Below, piece by piece: positions 51,589-60,198 of a stretch of DNA of 64,000 nt; the first letter of the stretch is position 1, and the number at the start of each line of letters is the position of its first letter. Below the pieces are notes generated by a model. It was not told the DNA's origin and did not search any database. It saw only the letters and a list, made by a program, of their open reading frames with translations. A program made the position numbers and the translations under genes. This DNA is from CAVWNR01 sp963756525 (GTDB lineage: Bacteria; Actinomycetota; Actinomycetes; Mycobacteriales; Jatrophihabitantaceae), in contig CAVWNR010000004.1 of assembly GCA_963756525.1 (NCBI GenBank), positions 186,001-250,000 on the forward strand, given 5' to 3'.

Positions 51589-53121
51589 ATGACTGGCCTC
51601 GTCGACCCGGCCCGGATCGACCATGAGCGGCTGCGGGCGCTGGATCACACCGGGCGGCTGTTCAACGAAGATCTGGCGCCGGCCCAGGAGCGGAACTGGA
51701 AGGGTTACAGCATCTTCGCGTTGTGGACCGCGGACGTGCACAGCATCGGCGGCTACACCTTCGCCGCCGGGTTGTTCTTCCTCGGTCTGCTTGGCTGGCA
51801 GGTGCTGGTGGCGCTGATCACCGGCATCTGCCTGGTGTTGATCGGGATGAATCTGATCGGCTGGGCCGGTCAGCGCACCGGAGTGCCGTATCCGGTGTTC
51901 AGCCGGCTGTCGTTCGGCGTGTTCGGGGCCAACCTGCCGGCGCTGGTCCGGGCGATCATCGCAATCGCGTTCTACGGCATCCAGACCTATCTGGCCTCGG
52001 TGGCGTTGTTGGTGCTTGGGCTTCGGATCTGGCCGTCGCTCGAGCCGTACACAAAGGGCGGGTTCCTGGGCCTGTCCGGCGCGGGCTGGGTGTGCTTCCT
52101 CGCACTGTGGGTGCTGCAGCTGGCCCTGTTCATCCGGGGCATGGAGATGGTGCGCAAGTTCGTCGACTGGGCCGGCCCGGCGATCTGGGTGGTGATGATC
52201 GCGCTGGCGGTGTCCATCGTGATCGCAGCGCACGGCCACCTCAATTTCAATGTCAGCCCGAAGCACCTGTCCGGCGGGGACGTGTGGCGGGAGTTCTTCG
52301 CCGCTCTCGCGCTGACCGTGGCCTACTTCTCCACCCTGCTGTTGAACTACTGCGACTTCTCTCGCTTCGCGCCGGACCGGCGCTCGATCACCCGCGGCAA
52401 CTTCTTCGGCCTGCCGGTGAACTTCACTGCGTTCGCAATCCTGTCCGTGGTGGTCACCGCCGGCAGCATCGCGGTTTACGGTAAGGCGATCACCGACCCG
52501 GTCGACCTGGTGGCCCGGGTGAACAACACCGCGGTGGTGGTGATCGGTGCGATCGTGTTCGTGGTCGCGACCATCGGCATCAATGTCGTCGCGAACTTCG
52601 TGTCACCCGCCTATGACTTGGCCAACGTGTGGCCGAAATACATCACGTTCCGCCGCGGCGGCGCGATCAGCGCGGTGGTGGCGATCCTGGTGCTGCCGTG
52701 GAAGCTCTACTCCACCCCGGCGATCATCAACTACTTCCTCGGCGGCCTGGCCGCGTTCCTCGGCCCGCTATTCGGGATCATCATGGTCGACTACTACCTG
52801 CACCGCAAAGGACGCATCGTCATCGAGGACCTTTACCGCGCAACCCCAGGCTCGGCCTACTACTACCGAGAGGGCTGGAACCCTCGCGCGCTCGTCGCGT
52901 TCCTTCCCGCCGCTACGCTGGCCGCGGTCTTCGCGCTGGTGCCGGCGCTCGGCACCATTGCGCCGTTCTCCTGGTTCATCGGCGCGGGAGTTGCCGCTGC
53001 CACCTACTACTTGGTCGCCGTCTGGCGGGCACCATCACCGACCGAGGCCCCGCTGGCCAGCGGCCCAGCGCCGGGCCCAGGGATAACCCACGGCCGGTCA
53101 TCCACCAACGACCGGATCTGA
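51589..53121 (+). CDS. NCS1-family nucleobase/allantoin-type permease
   Basis: This 510-residue carrier has about 12 helices and belongs to nucleobase-cation symporter 1, whose members carry cytosine, allantoin, hydantoins or uracil. Features are FNEDLAPAQERNWKGYSIFALWTADVHS, RTGVPYPVFSRLSFGVFGANLPALVRAI, YCDFSRFAPDRRSI and NVVANFVSPAYDLANVWPKYI. The start is ATG 51589, 7 bp after AGGAGGG; an earlier in-frame ATG at 51565 lacks a site. With urate genes in the region allantoin is a fair guess. A universal stress protein gene follows 16 bp later. Confidence 0.93.
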   Translation: MTGLVDPARIDHERLRALDHTGRLFNEDLAPAQERNWKGYSIFALWTADVHSIGGYTFAAGLFFLGLLGWQVLVALITGICLVLIGMNLIGWAGQRTGVPYPVFSRLSFGVFGANLPALVRAIIAIAFYGIQTYLASVALLVLGLRIWPSLEPYTKGGFLGLSGAGWVCFLALWVLQLALFIRGMEMVRKFVDWAGPAIWVVMIALAVSIVIAAHGHLNFNVSPKHLSGGDVWREFFAALALTVAYFSTLLLNYCDFSRFAPDRRSITRGNFFGLPVNFTAFAILSVVVTAGSIAVYGKAITDPVDLVARVNNTAVVVIGAIVFVVATIGINVVANFVSPAYDLANVWPKYITFRRGGAISAVVAILVLPWKLYSTPAIINYFLGGLAAFLGPLFGIIMVDYYLHRKGRIVIEDLYRATPGSAYYYREGWNPRALVAFLPAATLAAVFALVPALGTIAPFSWFIGAGVAAATYYLVAVWRAPSPTEAPLASGPAPGPGITHGRSSTNDRI

Positions 53122-53137
53122 CGGAAGAAGGTGTGCG

Positions 53138-53989
53138 ATGACCGTCATTGTCGGATTCGACGACACCCCGTGCGGACAAGATGCGCTCAACCTCGGGCAG
53201 CTCCTCGGCCATCTCACCGGCGAATCGCTGCTGGTGGTGGCGGTCTGGCCCGGCGACGAGACAGGCGTCGGCGTGGCAATGCACGACACCGAGTGGGTCG
53301 CCAAACAGCGGGCGCAGGCCCAAGCGATGTTGGACGGTGCACGCGCTGTACTCGGTGACACCGTCGGTGTCAGTTACGAGACGGTCGGCCCGGGCTCGGC
53401 CGCGCGTGGCCTGCACGACCTGGCCGAGGACCGCGGCGCCACGGTGATCGTCGTCGGCTCCAGCGCCGACACCATGCTCGGGCGGATCGGCCCGGGCAGC
53501 ACCGGCGAGCGGCTGCTGCACGGGGCGCCCTGCCCGGTTGGCGTGGCCCCCCGCGGATACCGATTCCGCGGGTCCGACCCGACGGCCGTGCGCACGATCG
53601 CGGTCGCCTACGTTGACAGCGACGAAGCGCGAGAGGCGGTGCGGACCGCGGCCCTGGTTTCTGAACGTAGCGAAGCCACGGTGGTGCTGCTCACCGTCAC
53701 CGACCGGCCGGAGCAGACGGCGATCGATCAGCTCGCCGCGGGGGTTGCGGCGCTCGCGCCGAGAGCCACCCTGTCGGTCGAGGCGCTAGCCGGCCGTGAC
53801 GCCGCGGCTGCGCTGGCCGTGCGCAGCGCGCATGGCGTCGACCTGCTGGTGTGCGGCTCCCGCGGCTACGGGCCGGTCCGCCGGGTGCTGCTCGGCGGAG
53901 TGTCCCGCCGACTGATCCGCACCGCGGCCTGCCCAGTACTCGTGGTGCCCCGTGGAGCCGCCCTCGGCCCGAGCCTGGCATCGCTCTGA
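53138..53989 (+). CDS. Tandem universal stress protein
   Basis: This 283-residue cytoplasmic protein is made of two UspA domains. Domain 1 begins VIVGFDDTPCGQDAL and ends with the ATP-binding loop VVGSSADTMLGRIGPGSTGERLLHGAPCPV. Domain 2 begins IAVAYVDSDEAREAV and ends VCGSRGYGPVRRVLLGGVSRRLIRTAACPVLVVP. Both loops fit the ATP-binding pattern G-x2-G-x9-G-[ST] closely. It is 16 bp after the NCS1 permease and probably in the same transcript. Such pairs of transporter and stress protein are common and their link is unknown. Confidence 0.92.
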   Translation: MTVIVGFDDTPCGQDALNLGQLLGHLTGESLLVVAVWPGDETGVGVAMHDTEWVAKQRAQAQAMLDGARAVLGDTVGVSYETVGPGSAARGLHDLAEDRGATVIVVGSSADTMLGRIGPGSTGERLLHGAPCPVGVAPRGYRFRGSDPTAVRTIAVAYVDSDEAREAVRTAALVSERSEATVVLLTVTDRPEQTAIDQLAAGVAALAPRATLSVEALAGRDAAAALAVRSAHGVDLLVCGSRGYGPVRRVLLGGVSRRLIRTAACPVLVVPRGAALGPSLASL

Positions 53990-54100
53990 TTACTTGACGT
54001 CCATCGTCCAGGTGCATCGACCGCGTAGTGCGAACTCCGCGCGCACGCCGAGCATCGGTCGGCTCGAAAGTCAGCCCACCATCGCGACGTCACCACGCGG

Positions 54101-54733
54101 TCAGCCTTGAAGCGAGCCGCCCGTCGACGGCTGTTTTGCTGCCGCCAGGGCACCGTTGCTCGATGATCGGATCGGATCCGGACGCCATCTGGCCGGCGGG
54201 TCCTCGCCTACCAGTCCGTCCACCGCCTCGCGGAGCAGGTCGGCGTGCCCAGTGTGCCGGCCATACTCCTCGATGAGATCGCACAGCAGCCGGCGCAAGC
54301 TGGCATGGCGACCGTCGGGCCAAGAAGCGTGGACAACTTGCTCGGGGCCGCCGTCGGCCAGTGCCGCCTGCAGCCTCGCGCGGGACCGTTCAACGGCGCC
54401 GTCCCACAGCGGGTAGAGCTGTTCAGGTGTGTCGTCGGCGGCGGAGGCGAACTCCCACTCGTTGCTGCCGTCCCAGCCGATCCCGTCCCACGGCGCGCCG
54501 ATCGGCTCCCCACGCAGCTTGGTCGTGAACGTGTAGTCCTCCACGGCGGCCAGATGCTTGAGCAGGCCGCCGAGGGTCAACGAGGAGGTGCCGATCCGGG
54601 CACGCAGCCCGGCCGCGTCGAGAGCATCGGCCTTCCAGCGGAAGGTTGCGCGCAGGCGGTCGAGAGCCCCCAGGAGGTGCTCGGTCTCAGTTCCGGCTGC
54701 GGGCGGCTCCCACGGAAAGTCGCTGTCGGTCAT
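54101..54733 (-). CDS. DinB/DUF664-like helical protein
   Basis: This 210-residue protein is of the DinB/YfiT superfamily, four-helix metal-binding proteins that include mycothiol- and bacillithiol-dependent transferases. Typical segments are TEHLLGALDRLRATFRWKADAL, SLTLGGLLKHLAAVEDYTF with the first metal His, and LRRLLCDLIEEYGRHTGHADLLREAVDG with the last two. The ATG at 54733 is chosen because TAGCGT lies 7 bp upstream and no ribosome site exists, so it is leaderless. A mycothiol-linked reaction is possible. It is divergent from the gene at 54847. Confidence 0.9.
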   Translation of the reverse strand: MTDSDFPWEPPAAGTETEHLLGALDRLRATFRWKADALDAAGLRARIGTSSLTLGGLLKHLAAVEDYTFTTKLRGEPIGAPWDGIGWDGSNEWEFASAADDTPEQLYPLWDGAVERSRARLQAALADGGPEQVVHASWPDGRHASLRRLLCDLIEEYGRHTGHADLLREAVDGLVGEDPPARWRPDPIRSSSNGALAAAKQPSTGGSLQG

Positions 54734-54740
54734 GGCCGCC

Positions 54741-54746
54741 ACGCTA
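54741..54746 (-). promoter_or_regulatory. -10 box of the leaderless DinB-like gene
   Basis: TAGCGT on the minus strand (54746-54741) is followed by 7 bases and the ATG at 54733. It matches TANNNT. Confidence 0.5.
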
Positions 54747-54834
54747 GCCACCGCCGTTCATCGATTCCACGCCCGCGAGGTTCCGGCGGCGCAGGCGGGA
54801 CTTCGGCGCAGATTGACTGCGGTTTTGCGGGGGC

Positions 54835-54840
54835 TAGGTT
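54835..54840 (+). promoter_or_regulatory. -10 box of the leaderless PEP-mutase family gene
   Basis: TAGGTT is followed by 6 bases and the GTG at 54847, without a ribosome site. It matches TANNNT. Confidence 0.5.
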
Positions 54841-54846
54841 TGCCTG

Positions 54847-55725
54847 GTGGCCGGCCTGCTGCACATGCCTGCGCCTCCACGGCGGCTGCGTGAGCTGCTT
54901 GCCGGTCCGACGCCGGTGCTCGCGCCGGGGGCCTACGACGCGCTGTCCGCGCGTCTGGTCGAAGCCGCCGGGTTCGGCTGCGTGTACATGACCGGGTTCG
55001 GGACCGCGGCCGGGTTGCTCGGCCGACCGGACATCGGCCTGCTCACCGCCACCGAGATGGTCGACAACGCCCGCCGCATCGCCGCCGCGGTCGGCGTGCC
55101 CGTGGTGGCCGACGCCGACACCGGGTACGGCAACCCGCTCAACGTCATCCGTACCGTGAGCGACTACGAGCGGGCCGGCGTGGCCGGCATCCACCTCGAG
55201 GACCAGGTCATGCCGAAACGCTGCGGACACCTCAGCGGCAAGGCGGTCGTCGCAGCGGAAGACATGGTCGCCAAGATCAAAGCAGCGGTCGCGGCCCGGA
55301 CCGACCCGGACTTTGTGCTCATCGCGCGCACCGACGCCCGTGCCGTCAACGGACTCGACGACGCGCTGCGCCGCGCCGGCGCCTACCTCGACGCCGGGGC
55401 CGATGTGCTGTTCGTCGAGGCTCCGCAGAGCGAGGCGGAGGTGCGGCGGGTGGCCCACGAGTTCTCCGGCGTGCCGCTGCTGTTCAACTGGGTCGAGGGC
55501 GGCCGCACGCCGCCACTGACCCTGCAGCAACTCGGCGAGCTCGGCTTCCGGATGGTGATCTTCCCGATCGGGCCACTGCTGGCGGCCACCGCGGCGATGC
55601 GCTCCTACCTCGCCCAGCTGCACGACGGTGTCCCGTCACAGCGCGCGGACGCACCGACGCTGGAGCAGTTCGTCGAACTCATCGGCATGTCCGAGGTACG
55701 TCAGCTCGAGCAACGCTTCTCCTAA
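54847..55725 (+). CDS. Isocitrate lyase/PEP mutase superfamily enzyme
   Basis: This 292-residue TIM-barrel enzyme is of the group containing methylisocitrate lyase, carboxyphosphonoenolpyruvate mutase and oxaloacetate decarboxylase. Present are LAPGAYDALSARLVEAAGF, VYMTGFGTAAGLLG, VVADADTGYGNPLNV with the metal-binding acids, GIHLEDQVMPKRCGH with the lyase Cys in KRCGH, and LIARTDARAVNGLDDAL. At this length it is not the glyoxylate-cycle AceA. It could be a 2-methylisocitrate lyase or a related C-C lyase; the substrate is undecided. Its end overlaps the convergent glycosylase gene by 4 bp. Confidence 0.93.
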   Translation: MAGLLHMPAPPRRLRELLAGPTPVLAPGAYDALSARLVEAAGFGCVYMTGFGTAAGLLGRPDIGLLTATEMVDNARRIAAAVGVPVVADADTGYGNPLNVIRTVSDYERAGVAGIHLEDQVMPKRCGHLSGKAVVAAEDMVAKIKAAVAARTDPDFVLIARTDARAVNGLDDALRRAGAYLDAGADVLFVEAPQSEAEVRRVAHEFSGVPLLFNWVEGGRTPPLTLQQLGELGFRMVIFPIGPLLAATAAMRSYLAQLHDGVPSQRADAPTLEQFVELIGMSEVRQLEQRFS

Positions 55726-56567
55726 CCGAGCAGACGCGGGACGGCGGCGGGTCGTCGTCGAGTGGGCCGTTGACACCTTGGACACCAGAACAGGTTCCGG
55801 CCGGCCAGCTCGCGCATCCGCACCACGGTGCCGCATACCAAGCAGGGTTGCCCGGCGCGGCGGTAGACGTACACCTCGCCGCCGTGCCGATCGACTCGCG
55901 GCGGACGGCCCATGGCCTCCGGCTCATGCTCGGGCCGGACGGTGTCGATGCGCCCGTGCTGCACGCCGTAGCGCATCAGCTGCACGAGGTCGGACCACAC
56001 GTCCTGCCACTCGGCCCGGCGCAGCAGCCGGCCCTCCATCATCGGGTCCAGCCGGTGCCGGTGCAGCACCTCGGCGCGGAAGATGTTACCTACCCCGGCG
56101 GCGACCTTCTGGTCCATCAACAACGCGGCGATCGGGGTCTTGGAACGGCTCACCCGGTGCCAGCCACGGTCCGGGTCGGCGTCGGCGCGCAACGGGTCGG
56201 GGCCGAGCCGCAACTCAATAGCCGCGACCTGTTGAGCAGTCAGTAGCTCGCAAGCCGCCGGGCCGCGCAGGTCCGCGTATCGGTCGTCGGTCTCCAGTCG
56301 CCAGCGGATCAATCCAACCACCGGGCGCTCGCCGTCGACGCCGAAGTTCAACTTGCCGGCCAGGCCGAGGTGGACGTGCACCTGCAGCTCCTCGAATTCG
56401 GCGAACAGGTGCTTGCCGTAGGCCTGAGCACCGGTCAGCGTCCGGCCGTCGATCACCACCGCCTCCGCGGTAAACCGTCCCTGCGGGCTAGACGACCGGG
56501 TCGCCCGACCGCCGAACGCATTCGCGTACGCAGCGGCGAGTCGGTGCGTCACATGTCCCTCAGGCAC
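55722..56567 (-). CDS. Fpg/Nei-family DNA glycosylase (endonuclease VIII-like)
   Basis: This 281-residue base-excision repair enzyme removes oxidised bases and nicks the abasic site. The start must be GTG at 56567, because the mature protein then begins Pro-Glu (PEGHVTHRLA), whose Pro and Glu are catalytic. Also present are AYGKHLFAEF with the conserved Lys, the helix-two-turn-helix segment DQKVAAGVGNIFRAEVL, and a zinc finger (CLVCGTVVRMRELAGRNLFWCPRC). PEGHVTHRLA is closer to Nei-like proteins than to MutM. It converges on the PEP-mutase family gene. Confidence 0.94.
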   Translation of the reverse strand: MPEGHVTHRLAAAYANAFGGRATRSSSPQGRFTAEAVVIDGRTLTGAQAYGKHLFAEFEELQVHVHLGLAGKLNFGVDGERPVVGLIRWRLETDDRYADLRGPAACELLTAQQVAAIELRLGPDPLRADADPDRGWHRVSRSKTPIAALLMDQKVAAGVGNIFRAEVLHRHRLDPMMEGRLLRRAEWQDVWSDLVQLMRYGVQHGRIDTVRPEHEPEAMGRPPRVDRHGGEVYVYRRAGQPCLVCGTVVRMRELAGRNLFWCPRCQRPTRRRPAAVPRLLG

Positions 56568-57168
56568 CAGCGCAGTCTGCCAGCCACCTGCCCACCGCCC
56601 CGCCGTCACCGACTACGCGATCATTTCCGCACGCGCAAATCCCGCATATTTGCCTGGCTGCTTCGGCAGAGCACCGTCGCCATCTGCACTCCTCCGGGCC
56701 GTACCACACTGGCTACCGTGCCGAACATCGACATCGGACAGGTCGCCGCCAACGGCCGCATCCACGGCCGTGGACTCCAGAGATGAAGTGGACGTAGCCA
56801 TGGCACACCGGCTGGATGCGCTCGGCAGCGATCAGCCGCAGCCAGTACTGGCTCGCGTGGTTGTCATCGACGTTCAGCCGGGCACGGATGTCCGCCACCT
56901 CGACGGCCCGTCATCCTGCGCCATCGCGCGCAGCAAGTCCCGCCCGATGCCGGTCGTACCGGCTCACCACCATTGAAGCGCCCCGTGAGGTTGCGACGTC
57001 TAGGCACGGCACGCTGAGCGATGCTTTCGGTCATTCCCTGGTATGCGGTTTGGCGTGCGGGTACGACTGCGGGATGAGGTGAGGTTGGGCCCGTGGGTGG
57101 TCGTCGCGGCGCCGGTCGGTTCCTACCGTTTGCGATGTCGGTGCAGACGGGCGAAAGGATGCGGTTCG
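56568..57168. other. Gene-poor 600-bp stretch with a decayed gene fragment
   Basis: No intact gene is visible between the glycosylase start and the ABC ATPase start. A frameshifted remnant of an AAA-ATPase C-terminus lies on the minus strand at 56780-56960. The remainder (56568-56780 and 56960-57168) shows no coding frame with family likeness. The ABC operon promoter should be in the last 150 bp, but I see no clear -35/-10 pair. Confidence 0.5.
56780..56960 (-). pseudogene. Remnant of an AAA-ATPase C-terminal winged helix
   Basis: Read on the minus strand, one frame gives GRDLLRAMAQDDGP. After a one-base shift at the GGGCC near 56907, another gives AVEVADIRARLNVDDNHASQYWLRLIAAERI then QPVCHGYVHF. 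Joined, this matches the wing-helix end of actinomycete AAA-type ATPases, which read AMA-x-DDGP, ADI-x-RL, then YRLRLI-x-AG-I and GYV-F. The frame shift and missing ATPase core show it is a dead fragment. Identification is by pattern memory only. Confidence 0.5.
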
Positions 57169-58146
57169 GTGATCACGGCGGAGGGGTTGACTAAACGGTA
57201 TGGCTCGACGGTGGCGGTGGATGGTCTGTCGTTCACGGTGCTGCCGGGGCGGGTGACCGGGTTCTTGGGGCCGAACGGGGCGGGGAAGTCGACCACGATG
57301 CGGATGATCCTGGGCTTGGACCGCCCGGACGCGGGGACGGCGCTGGTCAACGGCCGGGCCTACTGCTCGGCGCGGGTGCCGATGCGGCAGGTCGGCGCGC
57401 TGCTGGACGCCAAAGACGTGCACGGCGGGCGGACAGCGGGGGCGCATCTGGCCGCGCTGTGTCAGGCCAATGGCATTTCCCGGGATCGGGTGGGTGCGGT
57501 GCTGGCGCTGACCGGGCTGACCGCGGTAGCGGGCCGGCGGATCGGTGGCTTCTCGCTGGGCATGGCGCAGCGGCTGGGGATCGCCGCGGCGTTGCTCGGC
57601 GACCCGCAGGTGCTGATCTTCGATGAGCCGGTGAACGGGCTGGACCCGGAGGGCATCGTGTGGATCCGCCAGCTGATGCAGGGTCTGGCCGAGCGGGGCC
57701 GGACGGTGTTCGTGTCCAGCCATCTGATGAGTGAGATGGCCTTGACCGCGGATCATCTGATCGTGATCGGCCGCGGCCGGCTGCTCGCCGAGGCGAGCAT
57801 GAGCGAGTTCGTCGCCGCGCACTCCGGTGGGCGGACCCGGGTGCGCTCCCCGCACAGCGGGCGGCTGGCGTCGCTGCTGCGCCCACTCGCGGCGGGGCTG
57901 CGCATGATCGACGGCGCGCTGGAGGTGGACGGGCTGTCCCCGGCCCAGGTGGGTGATCTGGCCGCGGGAAACGGGGTGACCGTGCACGAGCTGGTCGCGC
58001 ACCGCTCGTCGCTGGAGGAGGCGTTCATGCAGTTGACCCGCGACAGCGTCGACTACCAGGCGAGCACGCCAGCCGGGGAGGTCGGGTGTCGAACCGATGC
58101 AGGCGCTCCGGTGGGCGCCGTGAGCAGCAACGGAGGACAGCGATGA
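57169..58146 (+). CDS. ABC transporter ATP-binding protein
   Basis: This is a 325-residue ATPase subunit of an ABC-2 exporter. Walker A is GPNGAGKST (residues 34-42), the signature is FSLGMAQRLGIA, Walker B is LIFDEPVNGLDPEG, and the switch His is in SSHLMSEM. The GTG at 57169 is used because the family N-terminus (ITAEGLTKRYGS) starts there, with AAAGGA upstream. The stop overlaps the permease ATG by 4 bp. Subunit, permease, histidine kinase and response regulator all overlap, so this is one operon, as in actinomycete antibiotic- or envelope-sensing exporters. Confidence 0.94.
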   Translation: MITAEGLTKRYGSTVAVDGLSFTVLPGRVTGFLGPNGAGKSTTMRMILGLDRPDAGTALVNGRAYCSARVPMRQVGALLDAKDVHGGRTAGAHLAALCQANGISRDRVGAVLALTGLTAVAGRRIGGFSLGMAQRLGIAAALLGDPQVLIFDEPVNGLDPEGIVWIRQLMQGLAERGRTVFVSSHLMSEMALTADHLIVIGRGRLLAEASMSEFVAAHSGGRTRVRSPHSGRLASLLRPLAAGLRMIDGALEVDGLSPAQVGDLAAGNGVTVHELVAHRSSLEEAFMQLTRDSVDYQASTPAGEVGCRTDAGAPVGAVSSNGGQR

Positions 58147-58991
58147 CAACGAGCAGCGCGGTCCAGGCGTCGACGATCGCGAGGACACCATGGTCGGTCT
58201 CGGATGTGCCGGCGTCCGGGAGCCGGCTGGGCAACGTGTTTCGGTCGGAGTGGACCAAGCTGTGGTCGGTGCGCTCGACCCGCTGGACGGTGGCCGCCAC
58301 GGTGGCGGCCACGGTCGGGTTCAGCGTGCTGTACGCCGCGACCACGGTCGCCGGGTGGGCGCACCGCAGCCCGGCGGCCCGGGCGTCGTTCGACCCGACC
58401 AGCTACTCACTGGGCGGGTTGTACTTCGGGCAGCTGGCGATCGCCGCGCTGGGCGCATTGGCGTTGACCAGCGAATATTCCACGGGCGGGATCCGCAGCA
58501 GCTTCGTCGCCGTCCCGCAACGGTGGAAAGTGCTGGCCAGCAAGGCTGGGGTGGTCGCGGTGGTCGGGCTGGGCACCGGGCTGGCGTCGACGTTCGCGGC
58601 GTTCTTCGCCGGGCAGGCGTTCTTCGCGCGGGAGGGCGCCGCCGCGCAGCTGGGCGATCCCGGGGTGCTGCGCGCGGTGCTCGGCGGCGCGCTGTACGTT
58701 GCGGGTTGCGGGCTGCTCGGCTACGCGCTGGGCACGCTGCTGCGGCACAGCGCCGCGGCGCTGACCAGCGCGGCGGGGCTGCTGTTCGTGCTGCCGCTGC
58801 TGGCCAATCTGCTGCCCGGCGCGTGGGGGCGCACCGCCCAGCAGTACATCCTCGCCAACGCCGGGACCCGGATCACCGCGGTGCGTCCGCTGGCCGGGCT
58901 GTCCCCGTGGGCCGGCTACGCAGTCTTCACCGCGCAGTGGGTCGTCATCCTGGCCGCCGGGGTGATCCTGATCCAGCGCCGCGATGCCTAA
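58143..58991 (+). CDS. ABC-2 type transporter permease
   Basis: This 282-residue membrane subunit has about six helices. It starts with the cytoplasmic elbow LGNVFRSEWTKLWSVRSTRW, then spans such as TVAATVAATVGFSVLYAATTVAGW, GQLAIAALGALALTSEYSTGGIRSSF (the ABC-2 EYSTG-x-IR motif) and ALYVAGCGLLGYALGTLL. The last span is AVFTAQWVVILAAGVILI. The ATG at 58143 has a GGAGGAC ribosome site and overlaps the ATPase stop. It overlaps the histidine kinase gene by 8 bp. Confidence 0.93.
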   Translation: MTTSSAVQASTIARTPWSVSDVPASGSRLGNVFRSEWTKLWSVRSTRWTVAATVAATVGFSVLYAATTVAGWAHRSPAARASFDPTSYSLGGLYFGQLAIAALGALALTSEYSTGGIRSSFVAVPQRWKVLASKAGVVAVVGLGTGLASTFAAFFAGQAFFAREGAAAQLGDPGVLRAVLGGALYVAGCGLLGYALGTLLRHSAAALTSAAGLLFVLPLLANLLPGAWGRTAQQYILANAGTRITAVRPLAGLSPWAGYAVFTAQWVVILAAGVILIQRRDA

Positions 58992-60198
58992 CCCAGCCCC
59001 TGCGCCGGCGACCGCCCCGCCGCTGGTGGGGCGGTTGCGGCGCTACGCGAGCACACCGAGGGTGGTCGACGCGGTGCTGGCCGGGGTGGTGTTCCTGCTC
59101 GGGCTGCCCGCCGCCGCGGTGCAGAGCACCGGCGGTGTGCCGGTCGCGGTGCTCATCGACGCGGGGCTGGCGACCCCGCTGCTATGGAGACGAAGCAAAC
59201 CCGAGCTGGTGTTCGCCGCGGTCGCGCTCGCCGGGCTGGCGCAGTGGCTGGTGGACCTGCCGGTCCGCGGAGCCGATTTCGCGCTGCTGATTGCCCTCTA
59301 CAGTGTCGCGACCTATCACACAGGTCGGCACGCGTGGGCGGCGCTCGCGGTCGGCCTGGCCGGTGTCGGGCTGGGCTGGACGCGGTTCTGGCGGCACCAG
59401 TCCCTCGGCTTCCCGGTCGCCGCCGCGGTCGCCGTGACCGGCGCGTGGCTGCTCGGGCTGAGCATGCGCACCCGCCGGTCCTACCTGGGCGAAGTCGAGC
59501 AACGCGCGCAGCGGCTGCAGCTCGAACAGCAGCAGCAGGCCCGGCTCGCGGCCGCCGCCGAACGGGCCCGGATCGCGCGCGAGCTGCACGACATCATCGC
59601 CCACCACGTCAGCGTCATGGTCACCCAGGCCGACGGCGCCCAATACGCGCTCACCGCCGACCCGGAGCGCGTCCCGGACGCGCTGGCAATCATCTCGGCC
59701 ACCGGCCGGCAGGCGCTCAGCGAGATGCGCCGGCTGCTCGGCGTGCTGCGCAGCGCCGACGACGTGGACACCGCCTTCGCCCCGCAACCCGGCCTGGGTC
59801 AGCTCCCGCAGCTGGTCGAACGCCTCGGCGCCGCCGGGCTGGCCGTGCGGCTGGTCATCGACGGCGAGCCCGTCCCGGTCGACCCCGGGGTCGGGCTGAC
59901 CGCCTACCGGCTCATCCAAGAAGCGCTCACCAACACCCTCAAACACGCCGGGCCGGCCACCAGCACCGTGCGGCTGCACTACACCCCACACCGGCTGAGC
60001 ATCTGCATCGACGACTACCCCAACCATCCGCCTCACCACGCCCCAGCCGCTGCGGGCGCGGACGGCTCTGCGGCCGGGCACGGGCTGATCGGCATGCGCG
60101 AACGGGTCGCCACCTTTGGCGGGCAGCTGAGCAGCGGGCCACGCCCAGACGGCGGCTGGCAAACCCTCGCCCGGCTCCCGCTCACCCCCTGCCGATGA
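58984..60198 (+). CDS. Sensor histidine kinase, NarL-partner (HisKA_3) type
   Basis: This 404-residue membrane kinase has about five hydrophobic helices in residues 18-160, with little extracellular sequence. A short coiled coil follows (EVEQRAQRLQLEQQQQARLAAAAERARIAREL). The phospho-acceptor His is in ARELHDIIAHHVSVMV, followed by EMRRLLGVLR. The ATPase domain has the N-box AYRLIQEALTNTLKHAG and a G-box in GHGLIGMRERVATFGG. Such DesK/LiaS-like kinases often sense the state of their neighbouring ABC transporter. Its stop overlaps the regulator gene by 4 bp. Confidence 0.94.
   Translation: MPNPAPAPATAPPLVGRLRRYASTPRVVDAVLAGVVFLLGLPAAAVQSTGGVPVAVLIDAGLATPLLWRRSKPELVFAAVALAGLAQWLVDLPVRGADFALLIALYSVATYHTGRHAWAALAVGLAGVGLGWTRFWRHQSLGFPVAAAVAVTGAWLLGLSMRTRRSYLGEVEQRAQRLQLEQQQQARLAAAAERARIARELHDIIAHHVSVMVTQADGAQYALTADPERVPDALAIISATGRQALSEMRRLLGVLRSADDVDTAFAPQPGLGQLPQLVERLGAAGLAVRLVIDGEPVPVDPGVGLTAYRLIQEALTNTLKHAGPATSTVRLHYTPHRLSICIDDYPNHPPHHAPAAAGADGSAAGHGLIGMRERVATFGGQLSSGPRPDGGWQTLARLPLTPCR

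Noticed and set aside
54847..55725. Possible isocitrate lyase completing a glyoxylate shunt with aceB
   Set aside because: At 292 residues it is the methylisocitrate-lyase/PEP-mutase size class, well short of AceA (about 430 residues), so a shunt cannot be claimed from this window.
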